From an uncultured Veillonellaceae bacterium (GTDB lineage Bacteria; Bacillota; Negativicutes; Veillonellales; Dialisteraceae): a stretch of DNA of 7,664 bases. This document shows positions 1-6,032 of the stretch, piece after piece. The notes under the pieces are model-generated. The model saw only the letters and a program-made list of their open reading frames with translations, ran no database searches and had not been told where the DNA came from. The stretch lies in NCBI GenBank assembly GCA_958439155.1, contig CAUBUJ010000078.1, forward strand, positions 1-7,664, given 5' to 3'. Every line of letters starts with the position of its first letter. Position 1 is the stretch's first letter. The position numbers were made by a program, and so were the translations under genes.

Positions 1-1071
1 AAAATTCTAATTTTGGTAAATTGGTGGAATTTATCCGAGTTTTTAGAGGTGCCCTAAAGTCTTCCCCAGCTTTCATACGACGATTCACTTCATCTACAAA
101 TTGAGATACATTGGTCAATCCATCGTCCTTCATATCATGCGCCGGCATATTGTACCCGCTGCCCGGTCTTCCGCCGATCTGGATTTTTGCGATGTCTTCA
201 TAGGGAATCTGGTAGGCTTCGTGGAGGGCGTCTGCCATTTTCGCGTAGAGGAGGGCCGAGTCTTTGGCTGCTTTCGCTACGTTTGGACTCCCCTGGGAGA
301 GGGCCTGTACTGCCGGTTTGTAGATGGTCTTGTACGCGTCTTCGCTCATCTGGGATTTCGTAATGAGGTCGTCCTGGTCGAGCTTGTCTACGTAGTCCGT
401 CAGTTCTTCGAGAGTTTCCAATTTGGCATGGAGCGCTTCGATTTCCTTTCCCGCTTCCGCTGCTTCCGGATCATCGGAGTGGCTGATTTCTTCCATCGTC
501 TCCCGGTAGGCGATTTCGTAGGCGTCCCTTTGGGTGGGCGCTTTTTTGTTGTTCTTGTAGAATTCGCTGTACCAGCCTTCATTCCCGGAGACACGTCTCG
601 ACTCATACTGGCCGCTGTCTCCTACGTAGGTAATGAGTCCTACGTCCTGGCTGCCGTTTTTCTGCTTTTCCTGGAGGTACTGGATCTTTTCATCCGCCCC
701 GATGAGCGCCGCCAGCTGTTTTTTGTCGTCTGGATGGCGCGATTCAGAGAGCCTTTCACGTTGTGAATATCATCGGAGAGGACTTCTTCCATGACGGCAC
801 GTTTCTCTCCGTCCTGGGGAAATTCCCGGTCCAGCAGGTCTTTTACCGCTTTCGCTTCCCGTTCTTCCCTTGTCTCGCTGATAATGTCCCGCATGTCCTG
901 CATGCGTTTTCTGTCGGCCTTGATTTCCGCGAGGGTCCGGCCGCCCGCGTCATAGGAGGCGTGCTGGGCGAGGGTTTCCGCCGCTTCCGGTGTGACTTCC
1001 TGCATGTACGTGCCCGGCGTGATTTCAAGCGCTCCATGGCTTTCTACGGTGTCAGCCACCTCTTTTCCCAA
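1..1071 (-). pseudogene. Frameshifted, partial phage-like large helical protein
   Basis: The minus strand encodes about 118 residues in one frame (TTG at 1071 to the A6 run at 719-724), which then hits a stop at 640-642. The frame one base back carries on as sensible protein, without a stop, to the left edge (about 239 codons from 718). Joined, it is a charged, helix-rich protein with no membrane segment or cysteine motif. Stretches such as KDSALLYAKMADALHEAYQI are reminiscent of large phage polyvalent or virion-associated proteins of Negativicutes, but I recognise no named domain. The start is uncertain: TTG has no good ribosome binding site, an in-frame stop lies just upstream at 1086-1088, and a GTG at about 1059 is an alternative. 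The gene may be truncated at its 5' end as well as frameshifted. GC content falls sharply in the last 120 bases while the frame stays open. Remnant of an integrated element is the likely reading; a homopolymer sequencing error is the main alternative. Confidence 0.5.
718..724 (-). other. Frame-change point at a slippery A AAA AAC heptamer
   Basis: Read on the minus strand, the codons are ACA AAA AAC in the upstream frame, forming the heptamer A AAA AAC. The upstream frame ends at 640 with low-complexity SR/K-rich sequence typical of out-of-frame translation. The -1 frame gives QLAALIGADEKIQYLQ and onward. One extra A (A7 in place of A6) would restore a single ORF reading AIQTTKKQLAALIG. A lost base in the run is the simplest explanation. 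Programmed -1 slippage is possible in principle because the heptamer has the X XXY YYZ form, but I see no strong downstream stem-loop. Confidence 0.7.
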
Positions 1072-1368
1072 GCTATATAGAGAGTACTATTCTAAATTTT
1101 TGTACGGCTATATCCCGGGAATTCCGTGCTGCCTGCTCTTTTCTTCTCTTGTCTTCATCCACAGATCATGAATTGATAGACTATAACTGATCGAGAGGAT
1201 GATCATCCGGTCGTTTCTTGCACTTTAAGAAGTCCGGTAATTCATGGAATGACGGTCCGGCGTCGAAAGTTGGTTACCCGTCTCATGGCATCCTCTATTT
1301 TTATCGGTTACTGCATATTATAATGATAGACCTGCTCTGTTCTGGCACAGTGCAGGTCTATTGTTTTT
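1072..1368. other. Non-coding interval between phage-like remnant and pilus operon
   Basis: No convincing gene lies in these roughly 300 bases: all minus-strand frames above the phage-like fragment are short and lack a ribosome binding site. The interval holds a strong hairpin terminator (1326-1361) and an imperfect structured stretch at 1194-1303. The latter has a 12-bp palindrome GGATGATCATCC (1197-1208), an 8-bp long-range pairing of AGAGGATG (1194-1201) with CATCCTCT (1289-1296), and a T-rich run on the plus strand (1297-1303). I could not match it to a riboswitch, tRNA, 6S or SRP RNA by eye. Confidence 0.6.
1326..1361 (-). terminator. Terminator of the pilus operon, possibly two-way
   Basis: ATAGACCTGC (1326-1335) pairs perfectly with GCAGGTCTAT (1352-1361). 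After one mismatch, CTGT (1337-1340) pairs with ACAG (1347-1350), leaving a six-base loop. On the minus strand it begins eight bases after the stop codon of the last operon gene. The T-tract is better on the plus side (TTGTTTTTCT) than on the minus side (TCATTATAAT), so it may stop transcription from both directions. Confidence 0.8.
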
Positions 1369-1848
1369 CTATAATTCTTTTTCCTCTGCCTGGTAGGCGG
1401 AGAGTTCGATTTCGAATTGAAGTTCCCCTCCTTTTCTCTCAGCATGATGTATGACGGCGGTTACCCAGTAGTCTCTGCTTTGGACGATATTTAACAGAGA
1501 CAGAAGCTGGTAAAAACTGCCTCTTCCGGTGCATTTCATTTTCAAAATCTGACCCATTTTTAAAGGTTCCGGCGTTTCTTCTGTGATCGATGTGATGACA
1601 GCACCACTTTCACCCAGATGATCCCGGAGAGCATAGAAATCTGCAGCAGGGAAAAAGGAAGGTTCCCGCTGCTCGGGATGCGGGCCGGCAGCGGTGTATA
1701 GAGCGGCTGCATCGTTCCTTGCCTTATACATGACAACGGCAGCATCTTCTTTGACAGCAGCGGTATGAAAAATGGAAGCGCCTGCGAGAAGAAAAAGACT
1801 GATTGCAGCATACCATTTGGTGTAATTCTTTTCGTTATACCATTTCAT
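1369..1848 (-). CDS. PilO/GspM-like inner-membrane assembly protein
   Basis: This 159-residue protein has a short cytoplasmic N-terminus, one membrane segment at about residues 13-31, and a periplasmic part. Residues 82-156 read as a small alpha/beta (ferredoxin-like) domain, with GRGSFYQLLSLLNIVQSRDYWVT resembling the PilO motif in which a helix following a beta strand precedes the conserved end of the domain. PilO and GspM are bitopic proteins that partner PilN or GspL in the inner-membrane platform. Its place directly after a PilM-PilN fusion supports this. It is shorter than typical PilO (about 200 residues), with a reduced coiled-coil region. The ATG overlaps the upstream TGA (ATGA, 1845-1848), with AAAGGACC as the likely ribosome binding site, so translation is probably coupled. 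It is the last gene of the operon. The family call rests on topology, the motif and context rather than strong sequence identity. Confidence 0.7.
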   Translation of the reverse strand: MKWYNEKNYTKWYAAISLFLLAGASIFHTAAVKEDAAVVMYKARNDAAALYTAAGPHPEQREPSFFPAADFYALRDHLGESGAVITSITEETPEPLKMGQILKMKCTGRGSFYQLLSLLNIVQSRDYWVTAVIHHAERKGGELQFEIELSAYQAEEKEL

Positions 1849-3092
1849 AGTCGATGGTCCTTTAGGGAAAACCGAAGCGTAAATTCATAGTAAGGCAAAG
1901 CGGTATGCCGCACGTTCGCGCGTCCCTGTATTTTCCATGCACTTCGAAGTCTTTGCTGGTACAAGGAAAGAACAGCGCTGTTTCTTGCCGTACCTGTGAA
2001 AACCAGATCCTTTCCGGCAGTTTCCACGCGGCGGAGCACGATGCCGGGAGGGGCTGCGTCGGCGAGTACAACGAGACGGCCCAGCCAGTGTGGGTCTTGC
2101 TCTGTAAAATGTCTAACTTCCTTTCGGACTTCTGTAATTTTCTGTTCTTCTTTTTTCCGACTGGCCATTTCCGCCATAATCGGAGTAAAACGGACAGCCT
2201 GTGCTTCTTCTTCCTTACGTGTTTCCAGAGACAGCCCGAACCAGAGAGCAGTATATAGAAAAGCAGCGGCTGAAAGTACAGTGATTCCCTGGGAAATGCG
2301 AAGCCACTGCATGTCTTTTGACCAGAATGGCTTGGACCGGTCTTCTGGAAAAGCGAGGTTCATTTTTTCTCCGCCTTCCATACAGCGGGCCAGCATAAAC
2401 GCCTGTTCTTTAGGATTCCATGCTCCTTCTTCGCCGCGGAGAAATGTTTGCCACGCTTCACATCCGTCGTTGGTGCAGCTGGTCAGAGGAAACCAGAGAA
2501 GAGATGCAGGAGCATTAAATTTCTGCAGGACAGTCAGATCTTCTTCATCATCCAGGCGAACGCGGCTTGTGGGCAGCCAGTCCTTTCCATCCCATTTATA
2601 TGCTGTTGCCTCCTTTTCCCCACATAAGAGAATGACCGCGCTCTCTCCCTCTTTGACCACTGTTTCCGGCACGGAAATCATTCGGGAAATGGTCCATCCT
2701 TCTTCCTGTGCCGCTTTCCGCCAGGGGAGGAACCTTTCTTCCCAGCAGGAAGCTCCCAGGATCTTGAATCCACTGGGATCATGTTGAAGAACACGCCAGT
2801 CTATGAGAATCGGTTCTTCCGTTAGGAAAAGACGATCTTTATCCCAGTAGATGGCTTCCGGCAGATCTTCTTTTTCCATTTCAGGGAAGGTAAAGGTAAT
2901 CTGCCGGAAATCAGGGAACAAGGCCGCTATGACCAGATGTCTGCCGCGGAATCCCAGTTTTTTCGCATTCTGAAATACCTGATCCGGCCCGCCGGGGAGC
3001 AAGGCATGTTTGAGAAATTTTCCTTCTCTCATATCTCCGAAGAAGACAAACTCTCCTAAAGGAATACAGAGGGTGTGTATGGTATCTTTCAT
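1845..3092 (-). CDS. PilM-PilN fusion (GspL-type) pilus/secretion platform protein
   Basis: The protein is 415 residues. Residues 1 to about 235 form a soluble domain that reads like the actin-like PilM/GspL cytoplasmic domain, including FTFPEMEKEDLPEAIYWDK (about 67-85), the counterpart of the PilM stretch in which membrane and pilus proteins are monitored. MNLAFPE at 244-250 matches the cytoplasmic INLLP-type motif that begins PilN and normally docks on PilM. A single membrane segment follows at about 269-288, then a charged coiled coil (290-330) and a PilN-like periplasmic domain (about 335-412: WLGRLVVLADAAPPGIVLRRV, then a TGTA turn). PilM and PilN are usually separate genes in type IV pilus loci, whereas GspL of type II secretion joins equivalent parts. 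The start is well supported by CAGGAGGAG seven bases upstream. It would connect the cytoplasmic ATPase to the periplasmic PilO-like partner encoded next. No ATPase gene is nearby. Confidence 0.78.
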   Translation of the reverse strand: MKDTIHTLCIPLGEFVFFGDMREGKFLKHALLPGGPDQVFQNAKKLGFRGRHLVIAALFPDFRQITFTFPEMEKEDLPEAIYWDKDRLFLTEEPILIDWRVLQHDPSGFKILGASCWEERFLPWRKAAQEEGWTISRMISVPETVVKEGESAVILLCGEKEATAYKWDGKDWLPTSRVRLDDEEDLTVLQKFNAPASLLWFPLTSCTNDGCEAWQTFLRGEEGAWNPKEQAFMLARCMEGGEKMNLAFPEDRSKPFWSKDMQWLRISQGITVLSAAAFLYTALWFGLSLETRKEEEAQAVRFTPIMAEMASRKKEEQKITEVRKEVRHFTEQDPHWLGRLVVLADAAPPGIVLRRVETAGKDLVFTGTARNSAVLSLYQQRLRSAWKIQGRANVRHTALPYYEFTLRFSLKDHRL

Positions 3093-3169
3093 AACTCCTC
3101 CTGGAAAATGACGGAAATGCGCTTGTGATCTGCCGGTATTTCTCCTTTCTCGCCGATATGGATTACCAT
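3089..3169 (-). CDS. Possible 26-codon gene bridging the gap before pilMN
   Basis: The intergenic gap of about 70 bases before the PilMN gene is fully spanned by a reading frame of 26 codons plus stop. Its ATG (3167-3169) overlaps the upstream stop codon in ATGGTAA, and its own TGA overlaps the pilMN ATG in TTATGA, so both ends look translationally coupled. The peptide begins MVIHIGEKGEIPADH and ends in FQEEL. It has no membrane segment. The ribosome binding site is weak (AGAAGTGGA). A faint likeness to the beginning of DUF370/RemB-type proteins (M-IH-G with a later hydrophobic IxVIF) is not enough for assignment. It may be a real small protein, a coupling leader that helps ribosomes reach pilMN, or chance. 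Confidence 0.3.
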   Translation of the reverse strand: MVIHIGEKGEIPADHKRISVIFQEEL

Positions 3170-3591
3170 TTCCACTTCTGCAGGTCTGTCACCATGATGC
3201 GCCGCGGTGTTTCCTCCCCTTCAACAGTGACATCGAGCTGGAGATATCGAAGCGTCCCTGAGGTATCATGGGTTCCGCGGCTCCGGATTTTCCCTTTCCA
3301 GATATTTTTTTCTTCGTCGAAGGAAATTTTTTCGATGATGACCTTAAAGGATATGTCCCCGCCCGGTCTAACTTCTGCTTCATGCCAGTCAGGGAGAACA
3401 GTGCCGGATAGATAAACTAAGGCCCATTGGGCGCCGCTTTCTGCAGCGTAGGCTGCGGCGATGCCTTGTTCCATGGAATGGGCAGTGCGTATACGGTATA
3501 CGGAAACGCCAAGAATTCCTGTGAGAATGGACAGGAGACCGGCGAAAGCGACCATCATCCATAGAGCCAGTACGGCGCGGTGCCTATTCAT
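3163..3591 (-). CDS. GspK/PilX-like minor pilin without Gly at the cleavage site
   Basis: This 142-residue protein has a prepilin-type N-terminus: a basic tip (MNRHRA) and a hydrophobic helix at about residues 7-29. The helix leads into AAYAAESGAQWAL, the small-residue AESG signature of PilX/GspK N-terminal regions. The body (about 55-140) looks like a single beta-rich domain. True GspK is about twice as long, so PilX-type size fits better. The usual Gly at -1 is absent; aligned to RG|VALL it reads RA|VLAL, with Ala at -1 and Trp at +5 in place of Glu. GspK-type tip subunits naturally lack Glu5, which fits a capping role. The ATG at 3591 overlaps the upstream gene by eight bases (ATGAATAG), with GGGAGAG as the ribosome binding site. 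Expected to sit at the pilus or pseudopilus tip with the three neighbouring minor pilins. Confidence 0.68.
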   Translation of the reverse strand: MNRHRAVLALWMMVAFAGLLSILTGILGVSVYRIRTAHSMEQGIAAAYAAESGAQWALVYLSGTVLPDWHEAEVRPGGDISFKVIIEKISFDEEKNIWKGKIRSRGTHDTSGTLRYLQLDVTVEGEETPRRIMVTDLQKWKW

Positions 3592-4135
3592 AGGTCTCTC
3601 CCACCAGGAAGTAATCCCGCAGAGGCAGGATGGACGTGGTCAATTCATAAGAGGCAGCAGGCATCACCCGCTCTATCTGGTAAGAAATCCGTACCAGTCC
3701 ATGGGGATAGATTGTGAAATAAGGCAAGACTTCTCCTCCATTGTTAAATGGTACCAGTGCGTACTTGGGGTCAGTCCCGTCATTGCTGTCGCCGGTAATG
3801 GGCTGCAGCCTTCCTGTATAGAGTTTGATGAACCAGCGTTTCTTTTCGGCTGTTATCCAATAAAAATTGGGGTTTTCATTTTCGTCATAATCTTGATAGC
3901 TATATACCGCGGTATACATGGGTTCTTCCTGCGGTTGTGTCCGGTCGAGGCAGTACCGGATGCGGTCCGTAATGTAATCTGCTGCAAAGACAGCATCTTC
4001 CTGGACTCTTGCGCGGGTTTCCATCTCTGCTGCATAGGCCGATATGGCGGCGATGGCCGGCATCGCACCGGCTGCAAGGAGAGAGAGGACAGCAAGGCCT
4101 ATCAGAAAATCAAGGAGAAGAAATCCGCGCCGCAT
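3584..4135 (-). CDS. GspJ/PilW-like minor pilin with Asp at +5
   Basis: This 183-residue protein has a classic short prepilin leader, MRRG|FLLLDFLIGLAVLSLL, with cleavage predicted after Gly4 and a membrane-spanning helix at about residues 5-32. The rest is a soluble domain rich in aromatic residues (YTAVYSYQDYDENENPNFYW, then ITAEKKRWFIKLYTG), in line with PilW/GspJ minor pilins. Glu at +5, which pairs with the N-terminal amine of the neighbouring subunit during assembly, is replaced by Asp, a conservative but unusual change. No cysteine pair is present apart from a lone Cys in RIRYCLDR. The ATG (4133-4135) shares its A with the upstream TAA (TAATG), preceded by AAAGGAGG, so translation is likely coupled. 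Third of four consecutive minor pilins; position and leader make the assignment fairly secure, the exact subfamily less so. Confidence 0.75.
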   Translation of the reverse strand: MRRGFLLLDFLIGLAVLSLLAAGAMPAIAAISAYAAEMETRARVQEDAVFAADYITDRIRYCLDRTQPQEEPMYTAVYSYQDYDENENPNFYWITAEKKRWFIKLYTGRLQPITGDSNDGTDPKYALVPFNNGGEVLPYFTIYPHGLVRISYQIERVMPAASYELTTSILPLRDYFLVGETYE

Positions 4136-4545
4136 TATGGGTCCTCCTTTCCGGCAAATGTTTCGAGTCTTGTCTTCCCGCCGTGCTCATCGGTCACTTC
4201 CACTGTAAGCTTCCTCATAGGAAGTCCTCCAGCAGATACAGGCACTGTCTCTGCAGAGATCCGGTATGACCGGCCATTCCGTTCTGCGTTTGACAGGACG
4301 GGAACCATTTCATGGAAGCGGAGATTATACTTCATTGTCTCCATTGCATCCTGGGCGAGAAAGAGCCGGTCTGCTGTGGAGATGGATTGATCGATCTGGC
4401 GGGCCGCCATTGCCGCCAGGCCCAGTACTGAGCCGGCAAGGAGGAGAAGAATCAAGATGGCCGCATTGGCCCAGAGAAGGAAAAATCCACGCCGTTTAAG
4501 ACTCTTTCTCGATCCGTACCCGTCCTGTATAAGCTGCCACCACAA
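4135..4545 (-). CDS. GspI/PilV-like minor pilin with Trp at +5, TTG start
   Basis: The protein has 136 residues: a long leader of 20, then KRRG|FFLLWANAAILILLLLAG. Gly20 marks the predicted cleavage site, and the membrane helix spans about 21-48. Trp stands where Glu5 normally is, which should alter how the subunit docks in the growing filament. The soluble part ends with a beta-rich section (RKLTVEVTDEHGGKTRLETF). The start is TTG at 4545, supported by AAGGGGTGAG five bases upstream; no other usable start precedes the prepilin motif. The leader is encoded inside the last 50 bases of the upstream gene. By order it is the GspI/PilV position in an H-I-J-K series. GspI is usually a close match to the prepilin consensus, so the altered motif is odd. 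A divergent functional pilin seems more likely than a decayed gene, as the frame is intact and coupled. Confidence 0.7.
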   Translation of the reverse strand: MWWQLIQDGYGSRKSLKRRGFFLLWANAAILILLLLAGSVLGLAAMAARQIDQSISTADRLFLAQDAMETMKYNLRFHEMVPVLSNAERNGRSYRISAETVPVSAGGLPMRKLTVEVTDEHGGKTRLETFAGKEDP

Positions 4546-5038
4546 TTTTTCTCACCCCTTTCCTGGAGGAATCTCTCAGGTGAAAGGAATATTCTATAGA
4601 AGTTGTAGAATCATCAGAATAGGGATATCCATTCTGCGCAAATTTAATATTGACTGAGGTTGGTGAAATGCGAATTCCCTCAGGAAGCCATCCTTTGGGA
4701 TCCGATATAGAAATGCCCGTACGCCGGCACATATAGCGCACCCGCTGATGCTGGCTCTGGTACGAAAAGATAATTTCTTTACTAATACCAGATCCTGTAG
4801 GGAATGCGGCATCCCCATTCCTGGCCTCTGCCTGCACCGTGCGGATGAGCGCGCTTACCTGGGCAGCGGCCATATTAAGCCGTTGTTCCCGATACCAGTC
4901 ACTGATTTCCGGAAGAATCCATACAGCCGCCAGAGACAGAATGGAAATGGTCATCATCATTTCCAGAAGCATCATGCCCTTCCTTGACTTATGGAAAAAG
5001 ACAAAACCAGAGTCGGTCTGCCCATTCTTCCAGCACAT
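4496..5038 (-). CDS. GspH/FimT-like minor pilin with long leader
   Basis: This 180-residue prepilin has 21 leader residues followed by SRKG|MMLLEMMMTISILSLAAVWILP. Gly21 precedes the cleavage site, +1 is Met rather than Phe, and Glu26 is the standard +5 glutamate. The membrane helix covers about residues 22-45. The conserved sequel IRTVQAEARNG, and the C-terminal VVAAYTGRVRIEKES, resemble FimT/GspH, whose domain ends in a GRV-type strand. GspH-type subunits are minor components that link the tip to the shaft. The start at 5038 has an excellent site, GGAGGAGGG, and lies 50 bases inside the peptidase gene. The next in-frame ATG falls at the processing site itself, so the long leader is probably real. 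Two cysteines are close together (RYMC, and one in the leader). First of four minor-pilin genes in a row. Confidence 0.75.
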   Translation of the reverse strand: MCWKNGQTDSGFVFFHKSRKGMMLLEMMMTISILSLAAVWILPEISDWYREQRLNMAAAQVSALIRTVQAEARNGDAAFPTGSGISKEIIFSYQSQHQRVRYMCRRTGISISDPKGWLPEGIRISPTSVNIKFAQNGYPYSDDSTTSIEYSFHLRDSSRKGVRKIVVAAYTGRVRIEKES

Positions 5039-5561
5039 AGGCCATCCCTCCTCCCAGGCATAAAAAGGGAATAAATGGAATTCCTTCTGTGATTTTCCGC
5101 CGTTTGAACAGAATCAGGAAAGCTCCTGCGATTCCACCAGTGACAAAAGAGATCCAGAGAAAAAGAATAGACGCCGGCAGAGAAAGCCACAGAGACGCGG
5201 CCCCCGCCAAAAATAGGTCACCTTCTCCCATACTTCCTGGGAATGACCAGTAAAGGCCGGAGAGAATCAGAATAACCGACAGAAATCCATTACCTGCTGC
5301 AGGATCAAAGAAATGGTACACTGCTCCCGCAAGCCCCAGTGCCAGGCTCCAGCCATCAGATACATACCCTGTCGCGCCGTCTTCGGCCGCTGGAAAGAGA
5401 AGAAGCACCCATAAGAGCAGCGACCACCACAGGTCCATAAGGCCGCTCATAAAAAAGAACGGACACAGAACCGCTGCTCCCCATGCCGTCCAAAACAGCA
5501 GAGGACACAGAGAAAACCGGCTGCTGCCGGCCAAGGTTCCAGGCCCGTCTTCTTTTATCAT
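4989..5561 (-). CDS. pilD: Prepilin peptidase (A24 family, short form)
   Basis: This polytopic membrane aspartyl protease cuts the leader from pilins at the inner membrane. The 190-residue protein is nearly all hydrophobic helices. Asp61 in AAEDGATGYVSDG is the expected first catalytic aspartate, and the second is Asp115 in GEGDLFL, equivalent to the GxGD motif. IPFIPFL (161-167) matches the PFGPFL motif of the family. The N-terminal domain of full PilD/GspO, with its CxxC pair and methyltransferase activity, is missing, so whether the mature N-terminus is methylated is unclear. The start ATG follows AGGTGA. It is second in the operon, 84 bases after the major pilin, and overlaps the next gene by 50 bases. 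Its direct substrates are probably the five pilin-like proteins here. Some of these have Ala at -1 or Met at +1, suggesting a relaxed specificity. Confidence 0.88.
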   Translation of the reverse strand: MIKEDGPGTLAGSSRFSLCPLLFWTAWGAAVLCPFFFMSGLMDLWWSLLLWVLLLFPAAEDGATGYVSDGWSLALGLAGAVYHFFDPAAGNGFLSVILILSGLYWSFPGSMGEGDLFLAGAASLWLSLPASILFLWISFVTGGIAGAFLILFKRRKITEGIPFIPFLCLGGGMAYVLEEWADRLWFCLFP

Positions 5562-5581
5562 GATTTCACCTGATTTCCAGC

Positions 5582-5606
5582 ATGGTATGAAAGCTGGCTA
5601 TACCAT
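5582..5606 (-). promoter_or_regulatory. Hairpin between major pilin and peptidase genes
   Basis: ATGGTAT (5582-5588) and ATACCAT (5600-5606) form a seven-base-pair stem with an eleven-base loop on the minus-strand transcript. No T-tract follows, so it is not a standard terminator. Between a major pilin and its less-needed downstream genes, such a stem may pause or protect the upstream mRNA and allow more pilin than peptidase to be made. A short repeat, CATGCTGGA, also occurs twice in the gap. Confidence 0.4.
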
Positions 5607-5645
5607 ACCGCCGCCATTCTCATTTATCCAGCATGCATTGTATCA

Positions 5646-6026
5646 TCAGCCGGCTGTTTCCGATTTCGTACCAAAAGAAGAATAGGTCACGTCATTGAAA
5701 GTAAATGTCACTTCCCCATTAGTGCCAGGTGCGCTGTACGCGCCGTCTACAGGAGGCTTGGGAACGGCTTTAAGCTGGCCGCCTTTGCCGTCAGAAGAAA
5801 CAAGTGCTTCCAAGGAGGAAGGATACTTCCCTGTTTTTACCCTGTAAATTTCTACCGCCGCACCAATTGTGGCCAGATCTGCCTGGATTCGCGCAGCCTT
5901 TGCTTCATCGGTAGCATCAATATAGTTGGGAATCGCCACAGCTGCGAGGATCCCGATAATCGCCACCACGATCATTAGTTCCAAAAGCGTGAAGCCTCTC
6001 CGGAGGCGTTTCATCATGGGTTTCAT
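5646..6026 (-). CDS. Major pilin, type IV pilin/GspG-like
   Basis: The 126-residue prepilin has an 11-residue basic leader (MKPMMKRLRRG) and the textbook mature start FTLLELMIVVAIIGILAAVAIP, with Phe+1 and Glu+5 (Glu16). The mature protein has 115 residues and no cysteines. After the long helix, AVEIYRVKTGKYPSSLEALV closely follows the GspG/ComGC-type YRxxxGxYP motif. The C-terminal part is short and beta-rich, with PKPPVDGAY in the position of the GspG PxDPWGxxY motif, though the tryptophan is missing. It could build a pilus or a secretion pseudopilus, and sequence alone does not settle this. AAAGGAGA lies six bases upstream of the chosen ATG. It leads the operon, behind a strong promoter. 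The arrangement pilin then peptidase then minor pilins suits a highly expressed structural subunit. Confidence 0.9.
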   Translation of the reverse strand: MKPMMKRLRRGFTLLELMIVVAIIGILAAVAIPNYIDATDEAKAARIQADLATIGAAVEIYRVKTGKYPSSLEALVSSDGKGGQLKAVPKPPVDGAYSAPGTNGEVTFTFNDVTYSSFGTKSETAG

Positions 6027-6032
6027 AAGAAG

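Noticed and set aside
101..766. Long plus-strand open frame of 221 codons
   Set aside because: It is the antisense shadow of the phage-like minus-strand gene; the minus frame reads as natural protein and this one has no ribosome binding site.
1118..1131. CCCGGGAATTC, resembling a cloning linker
   Set aside because: It is short, isolated and not adjoined by vector sequence, so chance is the better explanation.
1081..1320. Known riboswitch (c-di-GMP, SAM, FMN, TPP), tRNA or 6S/SRP RNA
   Set aside because: The conserved core bases of these families are not present on either strand as far as I can see.
1996..2787. Plus-strand open frame of 263 codons
   Set aside because: It is fully antisense to the PilMN gene and rich in Ser/Arg/Cys, as expected from a reversed frame.
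3461..4390. Plus-strand open frame of 309 codons
   Set aside because: It lies opposite three minor-pilin genes that have processing motifs and coupled starts; its own composition is unnatural.
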